DNA of 5,640 nucleotides from Methylocapsa sp. (GTDB taxonomy: Bacteria > Pseudomonadota > Alphaproteobacteria > Rhizobiales > Beijerinckiaceae): positions 1-5,640 of the forward strand of contig PLUZ01000184.1 of NCBI GenBank assembly GCA_003162995.1, in the 5' to 3' direction. Under the pieces are notes generated by a model. That model was given only the letters and a program-made list of their open reading frames with translations, ran no database searches and was not told the DNA's origin. Each line of letters starts with the position of its first letter. Within the stretch, counting starts at the first letter, position 1. Made by a program: the position numbers and the translations under genes. Shown here in pieces: positions 1-4,852 of this stretch.

Positions 1-2
1 TG

Positions 3-785
3 GGCTATACGCTTGCCGCGGGTCCCGTTCGTGCCGGAGTCATCAAAACCGGGACGGAAGGCCTTTCCGCCGGAGCGGCAACGATTCCGGTGTCCGGCGC
101 CGAAATGCAGGCCTATTATGCGAGGCCCACGGGAGCCGCGAAGCCGCCGGTCATCCTCGTCGCCATGGAGGTCTTTGGCCTGCATGAGCACATCAAGGAT
201 GTGACACGGCGGCTAGGCGCGCTCGGCGCCTTCGCGGTGGCACCCGATATCTATTTCCGCCTCGGCGACCTTACCCAAATCACGCAACCGGCGCAGCTCA
301 TGCCGCTCGTCAACAGCAAGCCCGACCGCGAACTGTTTTTCGATCTCGACGCAACCGTTACTTGGGCGGGGCTGCAAGGCGGTGACACGAACCGGCTCGG
401 GATCATCGGCTTTTGCCGGGGCGGCCGGACCGTCTGGCTCTATGCGGCGCATAACGCCAGCCTCAAGGCGGGTGTTGCCTTTTACGGCAGCCTCATGGAT
501 CCCCCGAGCGCGGCCATGCCGAAAAACGCCTTTGACCTCGCAACCGAGGTGAAAGCACCGGTGCTCGGCCTTTACGGCGCCGAGGACGCGAGCATTCCGC
601 CCGATCAGGTCGAGGCAATGAAAGAAAAGTTGGAAGCCGCCGGAAAGACGGCGAAGTTCAAGATCTATCCGGGCGCTGGCCATGGATTCTTCGCCGATTA
701 CCGGCAAAGTTATCGCGCCGACGTGGCGCAAGACGCCTGGATGACAATGCAGGCCTGGTTCAAGAAATATGGTGTGTTGGACTGA
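3..785 (+). CDS. dienelactone hydrolase family protein, 5'-truncated by the window edge
   Basis: This is an alpha/beta-hydrolase of the dienelactone hydrolase (carboxymethylenebutenolidase-like) family. The family's Cys-His-Asp triad is visible: nucleophile Cys in GFCRGG (codon 414-416), Asp in YGAEDASIP (codon 585-587) and His in GAGHGFF (codon 681-683). The Glu of MEVFG (codon 168-170) corresponds to the active-site Glu of DLH. A GTG at 90 could be read as a start, but the frame is open to the window edge and the upstream codons read as family sequence (LAAGPVRAGVIKTGTEGLSAG), like the tail of a signal peptide and the start of the mature protein in exported, often Tat-dependent, DLH proteins. 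The true start therefore lies before the window. Export is inferred, since the twin-arginine part is not visible. The natural substrate is unknown, and a direct role in phenylalanine catabolism is not shown. It lies 111 bp upstream of phhA on the same strand. Confidence 0.88.
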   Translation, partial: GYTLAAGPVRAGVIKTGTEGLSAGAATIPVSGAEMQAYYARPTGAAKPPVILVAMEVFGLHEHIKDVTRRLGALGAFAVAPDIYFRLGDLTQITQPAQLMPLVNSKPDRELFFDLDATVTWAGLQGGDTNRLGIIGFCRGGRTVWLYAAHNASLKAGVAFYGSLMDPPSAAMPKNAFDLATEVKAPVLGLYGAEDASIPPDQVEAMKEKLEAAGKTAKFKIYPGAGHGFFADYRQSYRADVAQDAWMTMQAWFKKYGVLD

Positions 786-896
786 GAGTACGGCCAGCCC
801 GCGACCTGGCCAGGCTTGCGGGCGCGAGAGCGCCGGGACTGGCAATCAGCCCGTTGCCGCCATACCTAATAAGGAGCCCGCATAAGGATAAAGGCG
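786..896 (+). other. G+C-rich, hairpin-prone intergenic region before phhA
   Basis: Several short inverted repeats overlap here. GGCCAG (792-797) pairs with CTGGCC (806-811). GCCCGC (797-802) pairs with GCGGGC (818-823), and is mutually exclusive with the first pairing. GGCGC (821-825) and GCGCC (830-834) enclose a GAGA tetraloop of the GNRA type. No T-tract follows, so none is a standard intrinsic terminator. They may attenuate read-through from the hydrolase gene or simply reflect high G+C. No convincing sigma-70 promoter was found. The phhA Shine-Dalgarno AAGGA (884-888) lies at the end of this region. Confidence 0.4.
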
Positions 897-1799
897 ATGG
901 GAGTTCTTGAGCGAACGGATCATCGGCAAACGGATTTTTCAAAAGGCGCAAACGCCGATTGGACGATCCCCCAAGGGTTTGAGTGCTATAGCGAGGCCGA
1001 GCATCGGACGTGGACGATGCTCTATGAGCGCCAGGCGGACATATTGCCGGGGCGCGCCTGCGACGCTTTTCTGCATGGGCTCGACGCGCTTGATCTGCAC
1101 GGCCATGGCATTCCTGATTTCCGCCAATTGAATGAAAAGCTCCTGGCTCTCACAGGGTGGCGGATCGTGGCGGTGCCGGGCCTCGTGCCCGATGCGGTAT
1201 TCTTCGAACATCTCGCCAACCGGAGGTTTCCGGCCGGTAATTTCATCCGCGGCGCGAACGAACTCGATTATTTGGAGGAGCCGGACGTATTTCACGATGT
1301 TTTCGGCCATGTGCCGATGCTGACCGATCCGGTCTTTGCCGATTACATGCAAGCCTATGGGAAAGGCGGGCTGCGCGCACTCTCGCTCGGCAGCCTTGCC
1401 AATCTCGCAAGGCTCTATTGGTACACGGTCGAGTTCGGGCTGTTGGAAACGTCTCAGGGCTTGCGGATCTATGGCGCTGGCATTGTGTCCTCGCGAACGG
1501 AATCGATCTTCGCGCTCACCTCCGATTCGCCGAACCGCCTTGGGTTCGATCTGGAAAGGGTGATGCGCACGCTTTATCGCATCGACGACTTCCAGCAGGT
1601 CTATTTCGTCATCCCCTCGTTGCAATATTTGCTGGATGTCACGACCGGGACCGATTTCGGTCCCCTCTATGCCAAACTGTCAAGAATGCCCGGCATTCCG
1701 ATTGCCGCGATCGAACCGAGCGATAGGATAGTCACACGAGGGACACAGGACTACGCGAGGAGCGGCGGACGCATGCGGCAAGGCGCGGCGGTGCCGTGA
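897..1799 (+). CDS. phhA: phenylalanine 4-monooxygenase (phenylalanine hydroxylase)
   Basis: This non-haem iron enzyme hydroxylates L-phenylalanine to L-tyrosine using tetrahydropterin and O2 in the cytoplasm. It is the entry step from phenylalanine to the homogentisate pathway. The 300-residue protein has the bacterial single-domain form, without the N-terminal ACT regulatory domain of animal enzymes. The facial triad is clear: His133 and His138 in VFHDVFGHVP, and Glu179 in YWYTVEFGLL. Other family landmarks are RFPAGNFIR (110-118), the stretch around 154-168 ending in LGSLAN, and IYGAGIVSSRTES (191-203). The ATG at 897 is preceded by AAGGA (884-888) at 8-nt spacing. The last 20 or so residues are polar and probably disordered. 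The SDR gene follows after 25 bp on the same strand, so co-transcription is likely. No phhB-like pterin carbinolamine dehydratase gene is seen nearby. Tryptophan or tyrosine hydroxylase is unlikely given the bacterial form and the hpd/hmgA context. Confidence 0.95.
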   Translation: MGVLERTDHRQTDFSKGANADWTIPQGFECYSEAEHRTWTMLYERQADILPGRACDAFLHGLDALDLHGHGIPDFRQLNEKLLALTGWRIVAVPGLVPDAVFFEHLANRRFPAGNFIRGANELDYLEEPDVFHDVFGHVPMLTDPVFADYMQAYGKGGLRALSLGSLANLARLYWYTVEFGLLETSQGLRIYGAGIVSSRTESIFALTSDSPNRLGFDLERVMRTLYRIDDFQQVYFVIPSLQYLLDVTTGTDFGPLYAKLSRMPGIPIAAIEPSDRIVTRGTQDYARSGGRMRQGAAVP

Positions 1800-1824
1800 G
1801 CAGTCTCGCGGGAAGGACAACATC

Positions 1825-2508
1825 ATGCGGGACAAGGTTGTAGTTGTCACCGGCGGCTTCGGCGTGCTTGGGCAGGCGATCGCGGAAGCGGCGCTCGCGG
1901 CCGGAGCCTTTGTGGCTCTCCCTGGCCGGGAAGCGAAGAGCAGGATCGCCGAACAGGAACGGCTGCTGGTGCTTGGCGGCGTCGATCTCACGGATTTTGC
2001 GGCGGTTAAGCAAGCCTTTGAAACGGTGGCCACGCGTTTCGGCAAGATCGACGGTCTCGCCAATGTCGCGGGCGGCTTCCGCTGGCAGACACTCGGTGAT
2101 GGCGGCCTCGACGGATGGACCGAGCAATTCCGAATGAATCTCTTGACCGCCGCGACGGCAACCAAGGCGGCGCTGCCTTATCTGCGCACATCGCAGGGCG
2201 CCATCGTCAATGTAGCCTCGGCCCCGGCCAAGAAGGCGGGTGCGGGAATGGGTGCCTATGCGGCGTCCAAGTCCGGCGTGCTGCGGCTGACGGAAAGCCT
2301 TGCCGAAGAAGAGAAGAACGCGGGCGTGCGCGTGAATGCGGTGCTGCCGACAATCATCGATACTCCGCGCAACCGCGCCGACATGCCGAAGGCCGATTTC
2401 ACGCGTTGGGTGAAGCCCGAAGAGATCGCCAAGGCCATCTTGTTTCTTTTATCCAGTGATGCCAAGGCGATCACCGGCGCCGAGCTTTTGATTTCCGGGC
2501 GGACGTGA
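1825..2508 (+). CDS. SDR-family NAD(P)-dependent oxidoreductase, candidate dihydropteridine reductase
   Basis: This is a classical short-chain dehydrogenase of 227 residues with one Rossmann fold. The dinucleotide motif is TGGFGVLG (9-16), followed by NVAGGF (80-85), Asn105, Ser132, Tyr145 and Lys149 (YAASK); Ser132 and Tyr145 are 13 residues apart, as is typical. The end of the second strand reads ALPGRE, with no acidic residue and Arg35, which leans towards NADPH, though weakly. The C-terminal segment DTPRNRADMPKADFTRW (179-195), plus AGG after the fourth strand, resembles what I recall of animal quinonoid dihydropteridine reductase (DTPMNRKSMPEADFSSW). Together with its place 25 bp after phhA, this suggests recycling of oxidised pterin for PhhA. 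Family membership is certain, but this substrate is inference, because related motifs also occur in SDRs of unknown function. GGAAGGA (1811-1817) lies 7 nt before the ATG. The gene ends 9 bp before the convergent regulator gene. Confidence 0.9.
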   Translation: MRDKVVVVTGGFGVLGQAIAEAALAAGAFVALPGREAKSRIAEQERLLVLGGVDLTDFAAVKQAFETVATRFGKIDGLANVAGGFRWQTLGDGGLDGWTEQFRMNLLTAATATKAALPYLRTSQGAIVNVASAPAKKAGAGMGAYAASKSGVLRLTESLAEEEKNAGVRVNAVLPTIIDTPRNRADMPKADFTRWVKPEEIAKAILFLLSSDAKAITGAELLISGRT

Positions 2509-2517
2509 TCAGACGCG

Positions 2518-3009
2518 CTATTTGGCGGTGGTCAGCGGCAGGCGGTGCGTGTCCTTGAGCGTCGTCAAGACGATCGAGGATTTGACATGCGAGACGCTTG
2601 CATGCGGCAGGATCAAATCATTGATGATCCGGGAAAGGTTCTTTAGGTCCGGCACCACCACTTTCAGCAGATAATCCGCGTCCCCAGTCAGCGCATAGGC
2701 CTCCTGGATTTCCTCGACCGCGTTTACGAAGTCGCTGAACTTTTTTGCGTTCTCCTTGGAATGCGGAGACATGCTGACTTGGATCAGGGCGAGAAGGCCA
2801 ATTCCCAGGCGCCTGGCGTTGAGGCGCGCGGTATAGCCTTCGATGACGCCGGTTTCCTCAAGCCTTATGCGGCGGCGGGAACATTGCGAGGCGGAAAGAC
2901 CAACTTTCTCGGCAAGCTCGGAATTGGTGAGGCGGCCCTCCGCCTCGAGCGCGGCAAGGAGCTTGAGGTCGAATTGGTCGAGCGCGCATAAATCTTGCGA
3001 ATCAGGCAT
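2518..3009 (-). CDS. Lrp/AsnC family transcriptional regulator, likely regulator of hpd
   Basis: This 163-residue protein has the standard Lrp/AsnC layout. The N-terminal winged helix-turn-helix begins at LDQFDLKLLAAL (10-21), with the recognition region LTNSELAEKVGLSASQCSRR (27-46). After a linker comes the RAM effector/oligomerisation domain (about 72-155), with LTGDADYLLKVVV (107-119) at the usual effector-binding turn. It starts at ATG 3009 (minus strand), and the start fits the family's N-terminus; the Shine-Dalgarno is weak. The gene is divergent from hpd, 107 bp apart. This matches the arrangement I recall for HpdR in Sinorhizobium meliloti, which activates its divergent hpd gene in response to 4-hydroxyphenylpyruvate, tyrosine or phenylalanine through intergenic direct repeats. 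A similar role is therefore likely, with autoregulation possible, but the effector is not readable from sequence. A perfect minus-strand TATAAT lies at 3050-3055. Confidence 0.92.
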   Translation of the reverse strand: MPDSQDLCALDQFDLKLLAALEAEGRLTNSELAEKVGLSASQCSRRRIRLEETGVIEGYTARLNARRLGIGLLALIQVSMSPHSKENAKKFSDFVNAVEEIQEAYALTGDADYLLKVVVPDLKNLSRIINDLILPHASVSHVKSSIVLTTLKDTHRLPLTTAK

Positions 3010-3040
3010 TTCTCACACGATCCGTGCATCGTCGGCCGGA

Positions 3041-3077
3041 ATTTCGTCCATTATACACGCCTATTTCACCCATTTCG
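3041..3077. promoter_or_regulatory. possible operator: ATTTCG direct repeats between the regulator gene and hpd
   Basis: ATTTCG occurs at 3041-3046 and 3072-3077, 31 bp apart, which is close to three helical turns. Further ATTTC copies begin at 3063 and 3008. The boxes bracket the candidate hpd -35 and the regulator's -10. Lrp-family octamers often bind several phased A/T-rich boxes, so these are reasonable candidate sites. The boxes are short, and chance recurrence in an A/T-rich stretch cannot be excluded. Confidence 0.35.
3050..3055 (-). promoter_or_regulatory. candidate -10 box of the Lrp/AsnC gene promoter
   Basis: On the minus strand these bases read TATAAT, a perfect sigma-70 -10 hexamer. 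Transcription would start near 3043, giving a leader of about 35 nt before the ATG at 3009. No good -35 match is present at 16-18 bp spacing, so the promoter may depend on an activator or be weak. Confidence 0.5.
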
Positions 3078-3092
3078 CGCTATTTTTATCAT
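3065..3092 (+). promoter_or_regulatory. hpd: candidate hpd promoter
   Basis: TTCACC (3065-3070, 4 of 6 matches to TTGACA) and TATCAT (3087-3092, 5 of 6 to TATAAT) are separated by 16 bp. The start site would lie near 3099, just upstream of the hpd ribosome binding region. A poor -35 fits a promoter that needs an activator. It lies back-to-back with the candidate promoter of the divergent regulator. Confidence 0.45.
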
Positions 3093-3116
3093 GTTAAAGC
3101 AGGATAGGGTGAGAAA

Positions 3117-4220
3117 ATGGGTCCGTTTCCGCACGATGCGCCGCCCGCTAAAATCAGTGCCGAAAATCCGGCTGGCACCGATGGTTTTGAATTCGTGGAA
3201 TTCGCCAATGCCGAGCCTGATCTGCTCAAGACTTTGTTTGAGCAGATGGGTTTCGATCGTGTCGCGCGGCACAAAACGCGTGCCATCGATCTTTACCGCC
3301 AGGGCGGCGTCAACTACATCCTCAACGCCGACCGCCTGAGTTTCGGCGGACGCTTCGCCGATCTGCACGGCCCTTGTGCGCCCTCGATGGCCTGGCGGGT
3401 CGTCGATGCGAAACATGCTTTCGCTCATGCGCTGGAGCGCGGCGCGCAGCCTTACAATGGCGAGATGGGCGCCAAGACCATCGACGCCCCTGCGATCCTT
3501 GGGATCGGCGGCAGCCTGATCTATTTCATCGACACCTATGGCGCCAAGGGTTCGCCCTATGAGGCCGAATTCGATTGGGCAGGCGAGCGCGACCCGTCGC
3601 CAACTGGTTGCGGCATCACCTATATCGATCACTTGACCAACAATGTGTTTCGCGGCGCCATGGACCGCTGGTATCATTTTTATCAAAATCTCTTCAACTT
3701 CCGGCAGATTCGCTATTTTAACATCGCCGGGAAAATAACTGGCCTTTATTCCCGTGCGTTAACGAGTCCATGCGGAAAAATCCGGATTCCCTTGAACGAA
3801 TCCGCCGACGACAAAAGTCAGATCGAGGAGTTTCTGCACCAATATAAGGGCGAAGGTATCCAGCACATCGCCTGCGGCTGCAAGGACATCTATGCCACCG
3901 TGAAGCGCTTGGCGGCGCGGGGCCTCGCCTTCATGCCGGCGCCTCCAGACAGCTATTACAAAAGGATCGCTGCGCGGCTTCCCGGCCATGGCGAACCGCT
4001 GGAGGCCTTGCGGGCGGGTGGCCTTCTTATCGATGGCGAAATTGTCGAAGGCGGCAAGCCGAAGCTTTTGTTGCAGATTTTTTCAAAGACAGTGATTGGC
4101 CCCATTTTTTTCGAGTTCATCGAACGCAAGGGCGACGAGGGATTTGGCGAGGGAAATTTCAAGGCGCTCTTCGAGTCGATCGAAGCCGATCAAATCGAAC
4201 GCGGCGTGCTCAGGGCCTAA
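3117..4220 (+). CDS. hpd: 4-hydroxyphenylpyruvate dioxygenase
   Basis: This Fe(II) dioxygenase converts 4-hydroxyphenylpyruvate and O2 to homogentisate and CO2. The 367-residue protein has two vicinal-oxygen-chelate halves (about 22-150 and 165-350) and the usual bacterial length. Metal ligands are His172 (YIDHLTNNV), His250 (EGIQHIAC) and Glu333 (GPIFFEFIERKG). Active-site family motifs are present: GLYSRALTSPCGKIRIPLNE (209-228), Gln249 and LLLQIFS (317-323). The C-terminal run KGDEGFGEGNFKALFESIE (338-356) is the conserved closing helix region. An N-terminal extension of about 20 residues, rich in Pro and Ala, precedes the first domain. The ATG at 3117 has AGGGTGAG (3106-3113) just upstream at a short 3-nt spacing, with AGGA at 3101-3104 as an alternative. 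The gene is divergent from the Lrp-type regulator and ends 8 bp before the convergent membrane-protein gene. The product feeds HmgA, encoded at 4853. The assignment is firm; hydroxymandelate synthase is unlikely because the sequence follows bacterial HPPD throughout. Confidence 0.96.
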   Translation: MGPFPHDAPPAKISAENPAGTDGFEFVEFANAEPDLLKTLFEQMGFDRVARHKTRAIDLYRQGGVNYILNADRLSFGGRFADLHGPCAPSMAWRVVDAKHAFAHALERGAQPYNGEMGAKTIDAPAILGIGGSLIYFIDTYGAKGSPYEAEFDWAGERDPSPTGCGITYIDHLTNNVFRGAMDRWYHFYQNLFNFRQIRYFNIAGKITGLYSRALTSPCGKIRIPLNESADDKSQIEEFLHQYKGEGIQHIACGCKDIYATVKRLAARGLAFMPAPPDSYYKRIAARLPGHGEPLEALRAGGLLIDGEIVEGGKPKLLLQIFSKTVIGPIFFEFIERKGDEGFGEGNFKALFESIEADQIERGVLRA

Positions 4221-4228
4221 AAATGGAG

Positions 4229-4627
4229 CTAGCGGCGCAACCCTCTGGCCCAGAGGTATTCGGCATAAACAGCGGTAATGATGAGTACGAGCATGAGCGC
4301 GACGAGCCAGGCCACGGCCAGCAAACCGGCGGCGGGTTTGTCGTACGCATGAAAAATATACTGCGGAGTCTGGTCCGTAAACGGACTAAAATGAGCTAGC
4401 CAGCCCAATGCCACGCCAAGGCCCGCGGTGATTGCCCAGAACAGAGGCCCGAGCTTATTTTTCAGGGTGAAATATAGCCCAAGGCCAAGAAATGCGTATT
4501 TGGCAAAAAAGAAAACGATAGGCAGAAGCTGCCAGTGAATGTCGCCCCGGGCAATATGGTCAAAGTCATGCCCCAAGCTCAACGCTATCAGGAGGACCAC
4601 CAGAGCTATGAGTTTCTTGTCACGCAT
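4229..4627 (-). CDS. small multi-pass membrane protein of unknown function
   Basis: I do not recognise this family by name. The 132-residue protein is strongly hydrophobic, with about four membrane segments: near 5-19, 34-55, 60-79 and 99-121. Two features stand out. A His/Asp-rich turn follows the first segment (HDFDHIARGDIHW, 20-32), and WLAHFSPFTDQTPQY (76-90) joins segments three and four. The acidic and histidine residues at the membrane edge could bind a metal or protons, but that is speculation. A good AGGAG (complement of 4634-4638) lies 6 nt before the ATG at 4627, which supports real translation. The gene is on the opposite strand to its neighbours, between hpd and hmgA. Its G+C is about 53% over 4261-4620, clearly below adjacent genes such as the SDR (about 65% in one sampled stretch), suggesting a different history. 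No link to the pathway is evident beyond position. Confidence 0.75.
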   Translation of the reverse strand: MRDKKLIALVVLLIALSLGHDFDHIARGDIHWQLLPIVFFFAKYAFLGLGLYFTLKNKLGPLFWAITAGLGVALGWLAHFSPFTDQTPQYIFHAYDKPAAGLLAVAWLVALMLVLIITAVYAEYLWARGLRR

Positions 4628-4693
4628 GATCTTCTCCTCGACTCCGCGTCGTGCTGAAGGGCCGCGAGACGGGACGGCGTAGGCGATGGCGCC

Positions 4694-4723
4694 AAGACAA
4701 ATGGCACAAAGACAAATCGCTCA
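4694..4723. repeat. 15-bp tandem direct repeat upstream of hmgA
   Basis: AAGACAAATGGCACA (4694-4708) is followed directly by AAGACAAATCGCTCA (4709-4723), matching at 13 of 15 positions including a perfect 9-bp core. The repeat ends 3 bp before a perfect TATAAT (4727-4732) and so covers the -35 zone. This is where a tandem activator or repressor site would sit. It could also serve the divergent membrane-protein gene. Confidence 0.6.
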
Positions 4724-4732
4724 CACTATAAT
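4703..4732 (+). promoter_or_regulatory. hmgA: candidate hmgA promoter
   Basis: TATAAT at 4727-4732 is a perfect sigma-70 -10 hexamer on the coding strand of hmgA. The best -35 at usual spacing is GGCACA (4703-4708, 18 bp, 3 of 6), lying inside the tandem repeat, so activation by a repeat-binding protein is plausible. The predicted leader is about 110 nt, long enough to include the inverted repeat at 4792-4835. Confidence 0.45.
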
Positions 4733-4791
4733 GCCCTATTTGCGCGATCGCATATATATGTGAGGGAGTCCGGCCCCGGCTAGCTGTATCA

Positions 4792-4835
4792 GTGCCGGTT
4801 CGCCTGTTCTATTGTAATGACTGGGAAACCGGCAC
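4792..4835 (+). promoter_or_regulatory. 9-bp perfect inverted repeat just upstream of the hmgA ribosome binding site
   Basis: GTGCCGGTT (4792-4800) and AACCGGCAC (4827-4835) are perfect reverse complements around a 26-nt, fairly A/T-rich loop. The right arm ends 4 nt before the AGGGG (4840-4844) that serves the hmgA ATG at 4853. As RNA it could form a stem beside the ribosome binding site; as DNA it could be a repressor operator. No T-tract follows, so it is not an intrinsic terminator. Confidence 0.5.
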
Positions 4836-4852
4836 CAAAAGGGGCTCCTGCC

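Noticed and set aside
213..845. Minus-strand open frame of 210 codons opposite the dienelactone hydrolase gene.
   Set aside because: The plus strand carries the catalytic motifs GFCRGG, GAEDASIP and GAGHGFF, and the minus-strand product shows no domain.
840..870. Possible phhA promoter with TGGCAA (840-845) and TACCTA (863-868).
   Set aside because: Both hexamers match the sigma-70 consensus poorly, so it cannot be told from background.
939..1625. Minus-strand open frame of 228 codons opposite phhA.
   Set aside because: It is a shadow of phhA, whose iron ligands and family motifs are intact on the plus strand.
2500..2525. Possible bidirectional terminator between the convergent SDR and regulator genes.
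   Set aside because: Only 9 bp separate the stop codons, and I see no stem followed by a T-tract on either strand.
3066..3686. Minus-strand open frame of 206 codons opposite the start of hpd.
   Set aside because: It overlaps the hpd promoter region and coding sequence, and its product has no recognisable motif.
4215..4232. Possible terminator between the convergent hpd and membrane-protein genes.
   Set aside because: The gap is 8 bp with a short A-run but no stable stem next to it.
4686..4763. Small plus-strand reading frame of 25 codons upstream of hmgA, in which the 15-bp tandem repeat gives an in-frame peptide repeat (PRQMA/QRQIA).
   Set aside because: There is no convincing ribosome binding site before its ATG, and it overlaps the best promoter elements of hmgA. 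The in-frame repeat follows automatically because the unit length is a multiple of three.
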